DNA from: Pseudomonas sp. sp1636
GTDB lineage: Bacteria; Pseudomonadota; Gammaproteobacteria; Pseudomonadales; Pseudomonadaceae
NCBI RefSeq assembly: GCF_030376615.1
Contig: NZ_JARRAB010000004.1
Span: 62,001-126,000, forward strand
Direction: 5' to 3'
Length of the DNA stretch: 64,000 nt
Below, in pieces: positions 19,032 through 28,989 of this stretch. Numbering within the stretch: the first letter of the stretch is position 1; every line of letters begins with the position of its first letter. The translations under genes and the position numbers were made by a program. The notes below the pieces were generated by a model. It saw only the letters and a list, made by a program, of their open reading frames with translations. It had not been told where the DNA came from and did not search any database.

Positions 19032-19466
19032 TCACTGCCAGCTCAAGCGCGCGAGCTGCCATTCATCGTCTTCGCGCCACCACTCCAGCTTGACCGCATA
19101 GTGCCGCGCGCTGTCGGGGATCAGCCCTTCGGCGCCGGTCAGCGCCACCTGGGCTTCAGTGTGGCCTTTCTCGCGGTAAGTCGGGTCGAGCTGGCTAGTC
19201 TTGCTCAGGGCGAGCACCCTGACGTGCTTGTGCCGCAGAAACAGCAGGGTCATGGTGCGTTTGGCCCAGTCGCGGTCGAATTCCTGCTGGGCGGAAAATT
19301 GCGGGTGCAGTTGCTCGAGAACGGCACCGGTGCGTTTCGCTTCCAGGTTGTCCTGCAGGCGCTGTACCGCCGCTTCCAGGCTCGCCTGTGGGTCATCCTT
19401 GGCGCCACAAGCGCTCAACAGAATCAACGGTATGACTAAAAGTAAGGCAAATCGCCGAGCTGACAT
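19032..19466 (-). CDS. Uncharacterised lipoprotein
   Basis: 144 residues. Signal peptide with lipobox LLSAC (Cys20), followed by a short helical region (QASLEAAVQRLQDNLEAKR) and a beta-rich domain resembling NTF2/DUF4440-like folds, ending KLEWWREDDEWQLARLSWQ. It is found near pip in Pseudomonas genomes. I do not recognise a function. The residues after the lipid-modified Cys are GAKD; the Asp is not at position +2, so outer-membrane sorting is plausible. Confidence 0.75.
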   Translation of the reverse strand: MSARRFALLLVIPLILLSACGAKDDPQASLEAAVQRLQDNLEAKRTGAVLEQLHPQFSAQQEFDRDWAKRTMTLLFLRHKHVRVLALSKTSQLDPTYREKGHTEAQVALTGAEGLIPDSARHYAVKLEWWREDDEWQLARLSWQ

Positions 19467-19574
19467 GCTGAATTCCTTTTACATGGTTATGATGCGAGGC
19501 AGAGCGGGAAGCGCTATCGGGCCGTTTGCACACGAGTTGGCGCCGTACCCTACGTATACATCCAGGAGCGCACC

Positions 19575-20546
19575 ATGCAGACTTTGTATCCGGAGATCAA
19601 ACCCTACGCTCGCCACGAGCTGGCGGTAGAGGCGCCGCATGTGCTCTATGTGGACGAGAGCGGCACGCCGGAGGGGTTGCCGGTGGTGTTCATCCACGGC
19701 GGTCCGGGCGCGGGTTGCGATGCCCTGAGCCGGCGCTTCTTCGACCCCAACCTGTACCGCATCGTCACCTTCGATCAGCGCGGCTGCGGGCGCTCCACGC
19801 CCCATGCGAGCCTGGAAAACAACACCACCTGGGATCTGGTCGCCGACCTGGAGCGTATCCGCGAGCACCTGGGCATCGACAAGTGGGTGCTGTTCGGCGG
19901 CTCCTGGGGCTCGACCCTGGCGCTGGCCTACGCCCAGCGCCACCCCGAGCGGGTGCAGGCGCTGATCCTGCGCGGCATCTTCCTCTGTCGTGCGCAGGAG
20001 TTTCACTGGTTCTACCAGGAAGGCGCCAGCCGCCTGTTCCCCGACTACTGGCAGGACTACCTGGCGCCGATTCCGCCGGAGGAGCGTGGCGAACTGATCC
20101 AGGCGTTCTACAAACGCCTGACCGGTTCCGACCAGATCGCCCAGATGCACGCGGCCAAGGCCTGGTCGACCTGGGAAGGCCGCACCGCCACGCTGCGGCC
20201 GAACCCGCACGTGGTGGAGCGCTTCAGCGATTCGCACCGGGCGCTGTCGATTGCCCGGATCGAGTGCCACTACTTCATCAACAACGCCTTCCTCGAAGCC
20301 GACCAGCTGCTCCGCGACATGCCGAAAATCGCCCACCTGCCGGGGGTGATCGTGCATGGCCGCTATGATCTGATCTGCCCCTTGGACAATGCCTGGGAGC
20401 TGCACCAGGCCTGGCCCAACAGCGAGCTGCAGATCATCCGCGACGCCGGCCACGCCGCCTCCGAGGTGGGCATCACCGACGCCCTGGTGCGTGCCACCAA
20501 GCAGATCGCCCGGCGCCTGCTCGACCTGTCGCCCGACGAAGCATGA
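19575..20546 (+). CDS. pip: Proline iminopeptidase
   Basis: 323 residues, alpha/beta hydrolase of the S33 family. Cleaves N-terminal proline from peptides. The oxyanion region HGGPGAG and nucleophile Ser110 in [10 protein letters not shown] are visible, with a cap domain of helical segments, [10 protein letters not shown] (catalytic Asp) and GHAASEVG (catalytic His) near the end. No signal peptide, so cytosolic. The stop overlaps the dtd start (ATGA). Confidence 0.96.
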   Translation: MQTLYPEIKPYARHELAVEAPHVLYVDESGTPEGLPVVFIHGGPGAGCDALSRRFFDPNLYRIVTFDQRGCGRSTPHASLENNTTWDLVADLERIREHLGIDKWVLFGGSWGSTLALAYAQRHPERVQALILRGIFLCRAQEFHWFYQEGASRLFPDYWQDYLAPIPPEERGELIQAFYKRLTGSDQIAQMHAAKAWSTWEGRTATLRPNPHVVERFSDSHRALSIARIECHYFINNAFLEADQLLRDMPKIAHLPGVIVHGRYDLICPLDNAWELHQAWPNSELQIIRDAGHAASEVGITDALVRATKQIARRLLDLSPDEA

Positions 20547-20980
20547 AGGCGCTGATCCAGCGCGTCAGCGGCGCGCGGGTGGAAGTGGGCGGCGAGGTGG
20601 TCGGCGCCATCGATCGGGGCTTGCTGGCCCTGGTCGCGGTCGAGCCGCAGGACGACCCGGCCAGCGTCGCCAAACTGCTGCACAAACTGCTCAACTACCG
20701 GGTGTTCGGCGACGCCGACGGCAAGATGAATCGCTCGCTCGGCGATGTCGCCGGCGGTCTGCTGCTGGTCTCGCAGTTCACCCTGGCGGCGGACACGCGC
20801 AACGGCCTGCGTCCGAGTTTTTCCAGCGCCGCGCCGCCGGCCCTGGGCGCCGCGTTGTTCGAGCTGTTGGTCGAGCAGGCCCGGAGCAAGCATGCGCAGG
20901 TCGCCTGCGGCCGCTTCGGCGCCGAGATGCAGGTGCATCTGGTCAACGATGGCCCGGTGACCTTTCTCCTCGAGGTCTGA
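20543..20980 (+). CDS. dtd: D-aminoacyl-tRNA deacylase
   Basis: 145 residues, the exact family size. Hydrolyses D-aminoacyl-tRNAs, proofreading chirality. The two active-site motifs are present: SQFTLAAD and the C-terminal NDGPVTF containing the Gly-Pro pair that reads the amino acid chirality. It is translationally coupled to pip by a 4-base overlap. A short hairpin (21051-21076) follows. Confidence 0.96.
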   Translation: MKALIQRVSGARVEVGGEVVGAIDRGLLALVAVEPQDDPASVAKLLHKLLNYRVFGDADGKMNRSLGDVAGGLLLVSQFTLAADTRNGLRPSFSSAAPPALGAALFELLVEQARSKHAQVACGRFGAEMQVHLVNDGPVTFLLEV

Positions 20981-21050
20981 AGGGCGTGTCTTGGCCGGCG
21001 GCGATGAGCGTCCGCCGGGCCCTGCCGGTTGCGCCGGTAAATCCGCCGAG

Positions 21051-21076
21051 ATGACGGCTCGCTGGCGCGCCGTCAT
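21051..21076 (+). terminator. Probable terminator after dtd
   Basis: ATGACGGC and GCCGTCAT form an 8-bp stem around a 10-base loop, with a weak T-containing tail. It is the only hairpin that could separate pip-dtd from the sensor kinase gene. Confidence 0.45.
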
Positions 21077-21107
21077 GCTTTGCTAAAATCCCACGCGCCA
21101 TCCGCCT

Positions 21108-21132
21108 GCGGCTACGCAGGCAACGTAGCCGC
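21108..21132 (+). promoter_or_regulatory. Leader hairpin upstream of the sensor kinase
   Basis: Perfect 9-bp inverted repeat GCGGCTACG/CGTAGCCGC with a 7-base loop, ending 19 bases before the kinase ATG. It could act as an operator or mRNA hairpin; no function is known. Confidence 0.4.
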
Positions 21133-21151
21133 ACCGCCACCAACGGATCCT

Positions 21152-22501
21152 ATGCCGCTCAAACAAAAGATCGTCGCCCTCGCCATTCTGCCGCTGCTGC
21201 TGGCCATTGCCGTGATCGGCGCGCTGCTGCTGTCGCACGCCAAGCGCTTGGGCGAGCAGCAGGAGCGGCTGATCGAAACCAGCATCATCGCCAGCAAGAA
21301 GGCCGAGCTGCAGCACTACGTCGAGCTGGGCTTGAGCGCTGTCGCGGCGCAATATGCCAGCGACCGCGACGATGCGGTCACCCAGCAGCAGGTGCTGAGC
21401 ATCCTGCGCGGCCTCGACTATGGCAGCGATGGCTATTTCTTCGTCTACGACGGCAAGGGCCGCAACCTGATGCACCCGCGCCAGCCGGAGTTGACGGGGC
21501 GCGACCTGGTGAACATGAGCAACCCGCACTGGGTGCAGGCGATCCAGGCGCTGCTGCTCAGCGCACGTAGCGGCGATGGCTTTCAACGCTATCAATGGGA
21601 GAAACCCTCCTCCGGTCAGTTGACCGAAAAGCTCGCCTACGTGGTGATGCTCGAGCGCTGGGACTGGATGATCGGCACCGGCCTCTATCTCGATGATGTC
21701 GAACAGGCCACCCAGCAGGCACGGGCCAAGGTGGCGGAGAACATCCGCAGCACCATGTGGGTGCTGGCCGGCGTGGCGCTGGTGGCGGTGTTGCTGGTGT
21801 CCGCTGCTGGGCTGATGCTCAACGTCAGCGAGCAGCGCCTGGCCGACCGCAAACTGCAGCTGTTGGCGCAACGCATCGTCAGTTCCCAGGAGGAAGAGCG
21901 CTCGCGGGTTTCCCGCGAGCTGCACGACGGCATCAGCCAGTTGCTGGTGTCGGTCAAGTTCCGCCTCGAACTGGCCTGTCACGAACTGGAACACGGCCGC
22001 AGTCAGGCGCTGGAGACCCTGCGCGGCGGGCTGGCGCGGCTGGCGGGGGCCATCGCCGAGGTGCGGCGTATCTCCCATGACCTGCGTCCTTCTCTGCTGG
22101 ACAGCTTCGGCCTGCCGGCGGCCATCGGCCAGTTGGCGATCGAGTTCGAGCAACGCAGCGGGCTGCCGGTCGAGTACCAACAGAATCTGGGGATGCTGCG
22201 GTTGGCCGATGCCGAGTCGGTCGCGTTGTTTCGCATCGTGCAGGAGGCGCTGGCCAATATCGCGCGGCACGCCCAGGCCCGCCGGGTCGGCATCAGCCTG
22301 GCCCAGCATGGGCCGACGGTGCAGCTGAGGGTGCGCGATGACGGCATCGGCTTCGACATCGCCCGGATCGAGCAGACGCGCAGTAGCGGCATCGGCCTGC
22401 GCAACATGCGCGAACGAGTCGAGCATCTGGGCGGCCGTTTCAGCCTATCTTCAACGCCAGGCCGCACCGAGCTTACGGTGAGTCTGCCGCTACCGGGTTA
22501 A
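21152..22501 (+). CDS. Cache-domain sensor histidine kinase (NarL-type, HisKA_3)
   Basis: 449 residues. Transmembrane helices at about 5-28 and 201-223 bracket a periplasmic single-Cache domain (about 50-190, with DGYFFVYDGKGRNLMHP and a WDWMIGTGLYLDDV end typical of sCache_2). The dimerisation/phosphoacceptor region reads SQEEERSRVSRELHDG with His258, followed by an HATPase domain (N box ANIARHA, DDGIGFD, GIGLRNMRERVE). Cache_2 domains often bind small carboxylates, so a metabolite signal is plausible but not shown. Start at 21152 is chosen because the helix begins there. The response regulator gene follows 3 bases later. Confidence 0.9.
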   Translation: MPLKQKIVALAILPLLLAIAVIGALLLSHAKRLGEQQERLIETSIIASKKAELQHYVELGLSAVAAQYASDRDDAVTQQQVLSILRGLDYGSDGYFFVYDGKGRNLMHPRQPELTGRDLVNMSNPHWVQAIQALLLSARSGDGFQRYQWEKPSSGQLTEKLAYVVMLERWDWMIGTGLYLDDVEQATQQARAKVAENIRSTMWVLAGVALVAVLLVSAAGLMLNVSEQRLADRKLQLLAQRIVSSQEEERSRVSRELHDGISQLLVSVKFRLELACHELEHGRSQALETLRGGLARLAGAIAEVRRISHDLRPSLLDSFGLPAAIGQLAIEFEQRSGLPVEYQQNLGMLRLADAESVALFRIVQEALANIARHAQARRVGISLAQHGPTVQLRVRDDGIGFDIARIEQTRSSGIGLRNMRERVEHLGGRFSLSSTPGRTELTVSLPLPG

Positions 22502-22504
22502 GCC

Positions 22505-23152
22505 ATGTCCAAGTTGCCCCTGCATTCCGAGCGTATCCGTGTTGCCCTGGTCGATGACCACGAACTGGTGCGCGATGGCCTGCGTGCGCTGTTGACGGCC
22601 ATGCCGCAGCTGGAGGTGGTGGGCGAAGCCAGTAGCGGTGCCGAGGCGCTCACCCTGGTCAGCCGGATTCGCCCCGATCTGTTGCTGGTCGACATCGGCA
22701 TGAAGGACATGACCGGCCTGCAGCTGACCGAGATCCTCTGCCGCGACTACCCCGGCATTCAGGTTTTGATCCTGAGCATGTACGACCACGCCGAATACGT
22801 GACCAGCTCGATTCGTGCCGGTGCGCGCGGCTATGTGCTGAAGGATGCGGCCTCGCGGGAAATAGTCGCCGCCATCGATGCGATTGCCGCCGGCGCGACC
22901 TACTACAGCGCCGACTTGCTGGAAAAGACCGTTAGCCTGCCGGCCGTCGCCGCCGACGAACTGACTCCGCGTGAGCGCGAGGTGTTGCAAATGCTCGTGC
23001 AGGGCCTGAGCAATAAGGCCATCGCCCGCACGCTGGAGATCAGCGTGCGCACCGTCGAAACCCACAGGCTCAGCATTCGCCGCAAGCTGGGCATCGATAC
23101 CCCGGCCGGACTGGTTAAATACGCACTGGAGCGCGGCTGGTTAAGCATCTGA
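22505..23152 (+). CDS. NarL/LuxR-family response regulator
   Basis: 215 residues. Receiver domain with acidic pocket Asp17-Asp18, phosphoacceptor Asp63 (LLVDIGM) and Lys113, followed by a LuxR-type helix-turn-helix (LTPREREVLQMLVQGLSNK ... VRTVETHRLSIRRKLG, about 152-210). It forms a two-component pair with the adjacent Cache kinase. Target genes are not visible; no conserved repeat points to a local regulon. The pair stands where P. aeruginosa, as I recall, has other genes, so it may be lineage-specific here. Confidence 0.92.
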   Translation: MSKLPLHSERIRVALVDDHELVRDGLRALLTAMPQLEVVGEASSGAEALTLVSRIRPDLLLVDIGMKDMTGLQLTEILCRDYPGIQVLILSMYDHAEYVTSSIRAGARGYVLKDAASREIVAAIDAIAAGATYYSADLLEKTVSLPAVAADELTPREREVLQMLVQGLSNKAIARTLEISVRTVETHRLSIRRKLGIDTPAGLVKYALERGWLSI

Positions 23153-23207
23153 GCAGCCCGCTGGTCTCTCGGGGATTCCGGGCTCCCGCGTCGCCATGCC
23201 GCCCTGG

Positions 23208-23624
23208 CTAGTCCGCCGCTTCGAGGCCATTGGCCTGCAGCCACTCGAGCGCCAGTTCGCGTATTTGTTGTGCCTGATAGGCCTGCCAGGTGCGCTGCAG
23301 CTGCGGCAGCTTTTCCAGCTCATAGTCGAAGGTGCGCAAGGCTCTGCGCCCGCTCAGGGCATGGCTGAGCAGGGTATGCGTGTGCGGGTCGGGCAGGCTG
23401 AACAGAAAGGCTGCGCGCATGGCCAGCAGATCGTCCAGTGCCAAGGGGGCTATGGCCAGGTAGCGATCCGGCTGAACAGCGTATTTTTCTTCGGCCCCCG
23501 GGGCCGGCGCACCGGGGGCGAGGCGCCGCAGCGTGCCGGTTTCAAGATCCAGGTACTGCTCGGCGTCGTCCTGGTTGAGCAGTGCCTGTTCGAGGCTCTG
23601 TAGATCGATGGTCAGGGGGTGCAT
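23208..23624 (-). CDS. UPF0158 family protein
   Basis: 138 residues, with the family's features: an N-terminal LEQALLNQDDAEQYLDLETG, the phrase DRYLAIAPL, a central DLLAMRAAFLFSL, and LSHALSGRRALRTFDYEL ... ALEWLQANGLEA at the C-terminal end. UPF0158 proteins are cytosolic and uncharacterised. It runs opposite to the two-component genes and is separated from rsmE by about 220 bases with no confident gene. Confidence 0.85.
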   Translation of the reverse strand: MHPLTIDLQSLEQALLNQDDAEQYLDLETGTLRRLAPGAPAPGAEEKYAVQPDRYLAIAPLALDDLLAMRAAFLFSLPDPHTHTLLSHALSGRRALRTFDYELEKLPQLQRTWQAYQAQQIRELALEWLQANGLEAAD

Positions 23625-23848
23625 GGCCGTTGGCTCCAGGTGGCGACTGATTGACCCTAACGCCGCTGTCGCGGCATTGCACCTCGCGGCTGCCGGGCGC
23701 CGAAGTCGAGGCGATCCTGGGAAAACCTCGAGCTGCCGACAAACAGGGCGTGCCGGTGTGTTCCGGCGGCGACGAGCCGCAGGCTGCCCTGCTGCAAGCT
23801 AAGGGCCAGTTGCTCTCGGCGCATTGGCACGCCCAGCCGGCTACGAAC

Positions 23849-24556
23849 TCAGAATAAACGTGCCAGCAGGGCGGTGACGGCGGTTTCCACCCGCAGAATG
23901 CGCTCGCCCAGCTGCACCGGTTGCAGCCCGGCGTTGTGCAGCAGCTCGACTTCGTAGGGAATCCAGCCGCCTTCCGGGCCTATGGCCAGGGTCACGGCCT
24001 GTTCGACGGCGCGGGGGCAGGGCGGATGGCCCCCGGGGTGAGCGATCAGGCCGAGGCTGCCGGCGGCCAGCGCCGGCAGGCGGTCTTCGACGAAGGGTTT
24101 GAAGCGCTTCTCGATGATGATTTCCGGCAGCACGGTATCGCGGGCCTGCTCCAGGCCGAGGATCAGTTGCTCGCGAATCGCCGCCGGCTCGAGAAAGGGC
24201 GTCTGCCAGAAGCTTTTCTCGACCCGATAGCTGTTCAGCAGCACCACTCTGGGTACGCCCATGGCGCTGACGGTTTGCAGCACGCGGCGCAGCATCTTCG
24301 GTCGCGGCAGAGCCAGCAGCAGGGTGAGCGGCAGTTTGCTCGGCGGGGCGTGCTCAAGGCGGATCGACAGCTCGGCGTGATCGGGCTCCAGGCACTGCAA
24401 GGTGCCGCTGCCCATCAGGCCATTCAGGCGCCCCACCCGCAGGCTGTCGCCAGTTTCGGCGCGATGCACTTCATGCACATGCTTGAGGCGGCGGCCACTG
24501 AGGCGCACGCGGTCGGCGGCGATAAAGTCGCCGTCTTCCAGCAGCAGCAGGTTCAC
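23849..24556 (-). CDS. rsmE: 16S rRNA (uracil-1498-N3)-methyltransferase RsmE
   Basis: 235 residues. SPOUT methyltransferase that modifies U1498 of 16S rRNA on the 30S subunit. The knot region includes [17 protein letters not shown] and [12 protein letters not shown] near the C terminus, and the N-terminal PUA-like part begins [10 protein letters not shown]. It overlaps tatC by 4 bases at its start, so it is the last gene of the long ubi-his-tat transcript. Confidence 0.95.
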   Translation of the reverse strand: MNLLLLEDGDFIAADRVRLSGRRLKHVHEVHRAETGDSLRVGRLNGLMGSGTLQCLEPDHAELSIRLEHAPPSKLPLTLLLALPRPKMLRRVLQTVSAMGVPRVVLLNSYRVEKSFWQTPFLEPAAIREQLILGLEQARDTVLPEIIIEKRFKPFVEDRLPALAAGSLGLIAHPGGHPPCPRAVEQAVTLAIGPEGGWIPYEVELLHNAGLQPVQLGERILRVETAVTALLARLF

Positions 24557-25347
24557 GGTTGGGTGCTAGGCGGCTGGTCGTTGTGCTCTTGCCCGGCGGC
24601 TTCGGCGTCGTGTTCGTCACGGCGTTTGACCAGGCTGCCGCAGAGCAGGCCCGCCTCGAACAGCAGCCACATGGGCACGGCCAGCAGGGTCTGCGAGAAC
24701 ACATCGGGCGGGGTCAGCACCATGCCCACGGCGAAGCAGCCGACGATCACATAGGGACGGCCTTTGCGCAGGGCGGCGACATCGACGATGCCGACCCAGA
24801 TCAGCAGGAAGGTCGCCACCGGGATCTCGAAGGCCACGCCGAAGGCGAAGAACAGGGTGAGGACGAAGTCCAGGTATTGGCCGATATCGGTCATCATCGC
24901 CACGCCTTCCGGGGTCACGCTGGCGAAGAAGCCGAACATGATCGGGAACACCACGAAGTAGGCGAAGGCCATGCCGCCGTAAAACAGCAGGATGCTGGAA
25001 ATCAGCAAGGGGATGGCGATGCGCTTCTCGTGCTTGTACAGGCCCGGCGCGATAAAGCCCCAGACCTGATGCAGGACGATCGGCATCGAGAGAAACAGGG
25101 CGACCATCATGGTCAGCTTGAACGGTGTCAGGAAGGGCGAGGCCACGCCCGTGGCGATCATGGTCGCGCCTTCCGGCAGATAAGCCCGCAGGGGCGCGGC
25201 GACCAGCGCGTAGATCTCCTGGGAGAAGTAGAACAACCCGGCAAACAGCAGCAGCACGGCCCCGATAATACGTAGCAGGCGCGTGCGCAATTCGGTCAGG
25301 TGCGAGACCAGGGGCATTTCCTGATCGCTGTCGGAAGCTTGGCTCAT
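24553..25347 (-). CDS. tatC: Twin-arginine translocase subunit TatC
   Basis: 264 residues with six predicted membrane helices. TatC with TatB forms the receptor for twin-arginine signal peptides. The N-terminal [16 protein letters not shown] motif is the conserved cytosolic binding site, and [13 protein letters not shown] and the [13 protein letters not shown] loop are typical. The C-terminal tail is Glu/His/Asp-rich. Genes overlap by 4 bases on both sides (tatB and rsmE). Confidence 0.97.
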   Translation of the reverse strand: MSQASDSDQEMPLVSHLTELRTRLLRIIGAVLLLFAGLFYFSQEIYALVAAPLRAYLPEGATMIATGVASPFLTPFKLTMMVALFLSMPIVLHQVWGFIAPGLYKHEKRIAIPLLISSILLFYGGMAFAYFVVFPIMFGFFASVTPEGVAMMTDIGQYLDFVLTLFFAFGVAFEIPVATFLLIWVGIVDVAALRKGRPYVIVGCFAVGMVLTPPDVFSQTLLAVPMWLLFEAGLLCGSLVKRRDEHDAEAAGQEHNDQPPSTQP

Positions 25348-25694
25348 GGTTGCGGGTTTTTATCCTGGCTGGTGCTGGTGCCTGTCTCGGCCTTGGCAGC
25401 GGCTTCGCCCGCAGGGCCGGGTTCGATCAGGCTACTGAGGGGCGCGTTAACGCTCTGTTTCATCGCCTTCATTTCGCGCTCAAGCTCGAGAATCTGCTCG
25501 TTATGCAATTGCCGGCGAATTTCGTCGGCACCGATCTCGCGCTCGACTTCCGCCTTGATCGTGCTGAAGCTGTGCTTGATCCGGCCGATCCATAAGCCGG
25601 CCGTGCGCACGGCGCCGGGCAGGCGGTCAGGGCCCAGCACGACCAGGGCGACCACGCCGATCAGCAGCAGCTCGGTAAAGCCTATGTCGAACAT
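25344..25694 (-). CDS. tatB: Twin-arginine translocase subunit TatB
   Basis: 116 residues. A single N-terminal helix beginning [21 protein letters not shown], the invariant Glu8 and the GP hinge of TatB, an amphipathic helix ([20 protein letters not shown]), then an acidic coiled-coil and Ala/Glu-rich tail. It lies 3 bases after tatA and overlaps tatC by 4 bases. Confidence 0.96.
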   Translation of the reverse strand: MFDIGFTELLLIGVVALVVLGPDRLPGAVRTAGLWIGRIKHSFSTIKAEVEREIGADEIRRQLHNEQILELEREMKAMKQSVNAPLSSLIEPGPAGEAAAKAETGTSTSQDKNPQP

Positions 25695-25697
25695 GGC

Positions 25698-25931
25698 TCA
25701 GTCTTTTTTCGTCGGGTCTTCGACCTTGCGCGCCTGGGCGTCGATGGTCTGGCCCTTGGGCTCTTCCACCGCAGGCTTGTCGCCGTCGTCGTTACCCATG
25801 GATTTCTTGAAGCCCTTGATCGCGTCGCCGAGGTCGGAGCCCAGGCTTTTGAGGCGCTTGGTGCCGAACAGCATGACCACGATCAGCAGGATTATCACCA
25901 GTTGCCAAATGCTAATGCCACCGAAACCCAT
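25698..25931 (-). CDS. tatA: Twin-arginine translocase subunit TatA
   Basis: 77 residues. N-terminal membrane helix [16 protein letters not shown], the FG hinge and the amphipathic helix [20 protein letters not shown], then a charged tail. TatA oligomerises to form the protein-conducting element. The absence of an acidic residue in the membrane helix separates it from TatB. A ribosome site (GAGGAG) lies just upstream on the minus strand. Confidence 0.97.
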   Translation of the reverse strand: MGFGGISIWQLVIILLIVVMLFGTKRLKSLGSDLGDAIKGFKKSMGNDDGDKPAVEEPKGQTIDAQARKVEDPTKKD

Positions 25932-25992
25932 GATGCGTACTCCTCAGTGATAAGTTGATCGGGATTGTAAGCCGGCTTGGATTGTAAGTCGG

Positions 25993-26325
25993 TCAGGGTT
26001 GCGGGCGTGCGGCTTTCTCCGCATGCCCGGACAGGCCGAAGCGGCGATCCAGCTCGTCTAGCACCGCTTGCGGATGCTGGCCGAGGGCGGCGAGCATGAT
26101 CAAACTGTGGAACCACAGGTCGGCGGTTTCGTAAATCAGTTCGCTGCAGTCGCCGCTGACGGCGGCGTCCTTGGCGGCGAGAATGGTTTCCACCGACTCC
26201 TCGCCGACTTTTTCGAGAATCTTGTTCAGGCCCTTGTGGTACAGGCTGGCGACATAGGAGCTGTCGGGCGCGGCATCTTTGCGCGCCTCCAGAACCTCGG
26301 CCAGGCGGCTCAGGGTGTCAGTCAT
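25993..26325 (-). CDS. hisE: Phosphoribosyl-ATP pyrophosphatase
   Basis: 110 residues. Second step of histidine synthesis, hydrolysing PR-ATP to PR-AMP and PPi. All-helical MazG-like fold with the [15 protein letters not shown] metal-binding segment and [16 protein letters not shown]. The start at 26325 ([17 protein letters not shown]) overlaps the 3' end of hisI by 8 bases; the longer frame reads into hisI. hisIE here are separate genes, as in other pseudomonads. Confidence 0.95.
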   Translation of the reverse strand: MTDTLSRLAEVLEARKDAAPDSSYVASLYHKGLNKILEKVGEESVETILAAKDAAVSGDCSELIYETADLWFHSLIMLAALGQHPQAVLDELDRRFGLSGHAEKAARPQP

Positions 26326-26719
26326 GGCGGTGTCCTTTGGCGTAGATGGCGTGCGGGTCTTTGAGCACCGCATCGACGGTTTTCCAGACGCCGTTGTCGA
26401 ACACCCGATAGAAGCAGCTTGGCCGGCCGGTGTGGCAGGCGATGCCACCCAACTGCTCGACTTTGAGGATGATCACGTCGGCGTCGCAGTCGAGGCGCAA
26501 TTCATGCAGTTTTTGCACATGCCCGGACTCCTCGCCCTTGCGCCACAGCTTGCCGCGCGAGCGTGACCAATAGATCGCGCGCTGCTCGCTGGCGGTCAGG
26601 GCCAGGGCTTCGCGGTTCATCCAGGCCATCATCAGCACGCGGCCGGTTTGGTGATCTTGGGCAATCGCCGGCACCAGGCCGTCGCTGTTCCAGTTGATTT
26701 CGTCGAGCCAGTCGTTCAT
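26318..26719 (-). CDS. hisI: Phosphoribosyl-AMP cyclohydrolase
   Basis: 133 residues. Third step of histidine synthesis, opening the adenine ring of PR-AMP with Zn and Mg. Visible motifs are [43 protein letters not shown] and [10 protein letters not shown], the Cys/His set that binds zinc. I chose the ATG at 26719 (MNDWLDEI), matching the usual Pseudomonas N terminus. An ATG at 26725 adds two residues. It lies 60 bases after ubiB on the same transcript. Confidence 0.94.
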   Translation of the reverse strand: MNDWLDEINWNSDGLVPAIAQDHQTGRVLMMAWMNREALALTASEQRAIYWSRSRGKLWRKGEESGHVQKLHELRLDCDADVIILKVEQLGGIACHTGRPSCFYRVFDNGVWKTVDAVLKDPHAIYAKGHRHD

Positions 26720-26785
26720 CGCCATTTCCGCTGGTTGCGGGCCTTCTCGGTAGAGTCCTAGTGTGCCAGTGCGGCTCGGGCGTGG

Positions 26786-28375
26786 CTATCGGTGCATGAC
26801 CAGATACACCCCGCCTGCGAGCATCGCCCAGCTTGGCCAGGCGGCCAGGCTGAGCAGCAGACCCTGAGTGGCCGCTCCGCCAATCAGCACGACGCCGAGC
26901 AGGCGCACCGGCCAATGCGGCTTGTCGCTCGATTCGGCGGGCTTGTCCTGGGGCTGCTGGTTGAGCCGTTCCAGGGTGTCGCGGGCCATCTGCGACAGGT
27001 ACGGCACCTGCTCGGCCTGCTGTTGCAGGTTGCGCAGCAAATGCAGCGGGCTGACCCGTTCGCGCATCCAGCGTTCGAGGAAGGGCTGGGCGGTCGTCCA
27101 CAGATCCAGCTCCGGGTAGAGCTGGCGGCCCAGGCCTTCGATATTCAGCAGGGTCTTCTGCAACAGCACCAGCTGCGGCTGCACCTCCATGTTGAAGCGC
27201 CGCGCGGTCTGGAACAGGCGCAGGAGCAACTGGCCGAAGGAGATGTCTTTCAGCGGCCGCTCGAAGATCGGCTCGCAGACGGTGCGGATCGCCGCCTCGA
27301 AGTCGTTGACCCGGGTCTCGGCCGGCACCCAGCCGGAGTCGATGTGCAACTGCGCCACGCGGCGGTAATCGCGCTTGAAGAAGGCCAGCAGGTTGCGCGC
27401 CAGGTAGTCCTGGTCTTGCGCGGTGAGGCTGCCGATGATGCCGCAGTCGATGGCTATGTACTGCGGGTTCCAGGGCTGGCGAGTGCTGACGAAGATGTTG
27501 CCGGGGTGCATGTCGGCGTGGAAGAAGCTGTCGCGGAACACCTGGGTGAAGAAAATCTCCACGCCGCGCTCGGCCAGCAGCTTCATGTCGGTGCGCTGGT
27601 CGGCGAGGCTGGCCAGGTCGGTGACCTGGATGCCGTAGATCCGTTCCATCACCAGCACCTTGGGCCGGCACAGTTCCCAGTACACCTGGGGTACATAGAG
27701 CAACGGCGAGCCTTCGAAGTTGCGCCGAAGCTGGCTGGCATTGGCCGCCTCGCGCAGTAGATCGAGTTCGTCGTAGATGGTTTTTTCGTAGTCGCCGACC
27801 ACTTCCACCGGGCGCAGGCGGCGCGCATCGGCAGAGGCTTTTTCGGCCAGTTTGGCGAGCAGGAACAGCCAGGCCAGATCCTGGCGGATCACCGGTTCGA
27901 GACCGGGGCGGATTACCTTGACCACCACTTCTTCGCCGCTCTTCAGTTGCGCGCCATGCACTTGCGCCACCGAGGCGGAGGCCAGCGGCTGGGCGTCGAA
28001 ACGGGCGAACAGATCGCTGACCTTGGCGCCGAGTTGCGCTTCGATCAGCGCCCTCGAGTGTTCCGGATCGAACGGCGGCACCTGATCCTGCAGCTTGGCC
28101 AGCTCATCGGCGATATCCGCCGGCAGCAGGTCGCGGCGGGTGGAGAGCAACTGGCCGAATTTGATGAAGATCGGCCCCAGCTCTTCCAGGGCCAGGCGCA
28201 GGCGGGTGCCGCGCGACAAGTGCAGGGCTTTGCGCGGCAGCCAGTGCCACGGCAGGGCATAACGCAGGGCGCGCAGCCATAGCGGCAAGGGTTGGGCGAA
28301 CAGCAGGTCATCCAGTTGGTAGCGGATGACCACGCGTTGAATACGCAGCAGACGACGAACGGCGAGCAGCTTCAT
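26786..28375 (-). CDS. ubiB: Ubiquinone biosynthesis ATPase/kinase-like protein UbiB
   Basis: 529 residues. ABC1/ADCK family, required for the hydroxylation steps of ubiquinone synthesis. The hallmark [15 protein letters not shown] (the KxGQ motif), the Ala-rich loop [11 protein letters not shown], the metal motif [10 protein letters not shown] and the catalytic IAIDCG are present. The C-terminal ~40 residues form two membrane helices with MHR at the end. The gene overlaps ubiJ by 4 bases. Confidence 0.96.
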   Translation of the reverse strand: MKLLAVRRLLRIQRVVIRYQLDDLLFAQPLPLWLRALRYALPWHWLPRKALHLSRGTRLRLALEELGPIFIKFGQLLSTRRDLLPADIADELAKLQDQVPPFDPEHSRALIEAQLGAKVSDLFARFDAQPLASASVAQVHGAQLKSGEEVVVKVIRPGLEPVIRQDLAWLFLLAKLAEKASADARRLRPVEVVGDYEKTIYDELDLLREAANASQLRRNFEGSPLLYVPQVYWELCRPKVLVMERIYGIQVTDLASLADQRTDMKLLAERGVEIFFTQVFRDSFFHADMHPGNIFVSTRQPWNPQYIAIDCGIIGSLTAQDQDYLARNLLAFFKRDYRRVAQLHIDSGWVPAETRVNDFEAAIRTVCEPIFERPLKDISFGQLLLRLFQTARRFNMEVQPQLVLLQKTLLNIEGLGRQLYPELDLWTTAQPFLERWMRERVSPLHLLRNLQQQAEQVPYLSQMARDTLERLNQQPQDKPAESSDKPHWPVRLLGVVLIGGAATQGLLLSLAAWPSWAMLAGGVYLVMHR

Positions 28376-28989
28376 GCGTTGGGCTTATGCGATTGGATGA
28401 GGTGCTCGATGCGGGCATCGAGACGGTCGAGGTCGAGTTTGAGTCGATCCAGTTCGGCGAAGCGGGCATCGGCCTCCCGTTGGCCGACCAGACTACGCGA
28501 TTCTTCGCTGAGGTAGTCGGCCAGATTCAGGCGCAGGCTGTCGAGGGTCTGGCCGGCCCAGTTGGCCCGGCTGCGGATATGGCTGCCCAGCAGTTGGCTG
28601 GCGACCGGGCCGAGCCAGCGCGACAGCTCGTACTCCCAGTCCAGCTCCAGATCCTGAAGGATGCCGGCCAGTTCCAGCAGGGCGGCGCTGTCGCCGTCCA
28701 GTTCGACTTGCGGGCTATGCAGCAGCGCCGTTTTGTCCTTGCCGGTGACCAGGCGCACCAGGCTCGTGGCGGGTGCGCGCAGGCGGCAATCGACCGCACC
28801 GGCCCATTGCCCGGCCAGCTGCAAGCCTTCGCCGCTGGGCAGGATGAACAGCTGCAGCGCCGGTGCCGTGCAGTCCACGGCGATGATCCGACCGCCCAGG
28901 CGTGCCAGGCGCGGCAGCGCCGTGCTGTCCAGGGCCAGCACCCGGTTGAGGCCGAGTTCGATGCCGGCCAGCAGGGCGGTGCTGAGCAT
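28372..28989 (-). CDS. ubiJ: Ubiquinone biosynthesis accessory factor UbiJ
   Basis: 205 residues. N-terminal SCP2-type lipid-binding domain (about 10-110) and a C-terminal coiled coil ([22 protein letters not shown] split by a turn). UbiJ with UbiK organises the Ubi enzyme complex and probably holds the hydrophobic intermediates. It sits between ubiE and ubiB with an end-to-end overlap of 1 base with ubiE and 4 bases with ubiB, as in other proteobacteria. Confidence 0.92.
   Translation of the reverse strand: MLSTALLAGIELGLNRVLALDSTALPRLARLGGRIIAVDCTAPALQLFILPSGEGLQLAGQWAGAVDCRLRAPATSLVRLVTGKDKTALLHSPQVELDGDSAALLELAGILQDLELDWEYELSRWLGPVASQLLGSHIRSRANWAGQTLDSLRLNLADYLSEESRSLVGQREADARFAELDRLKLDLDRLDARIEHLIQSHKPNA

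Noticed and set aside
23651..23857. 68-codon frame between the UPF0158 gene and rsmE (plus strand)
   Set aside because: It has a partly protein-like composition, but no clear start signal or family, and it lies in a short gap. A remnant gene is possible but not supported.
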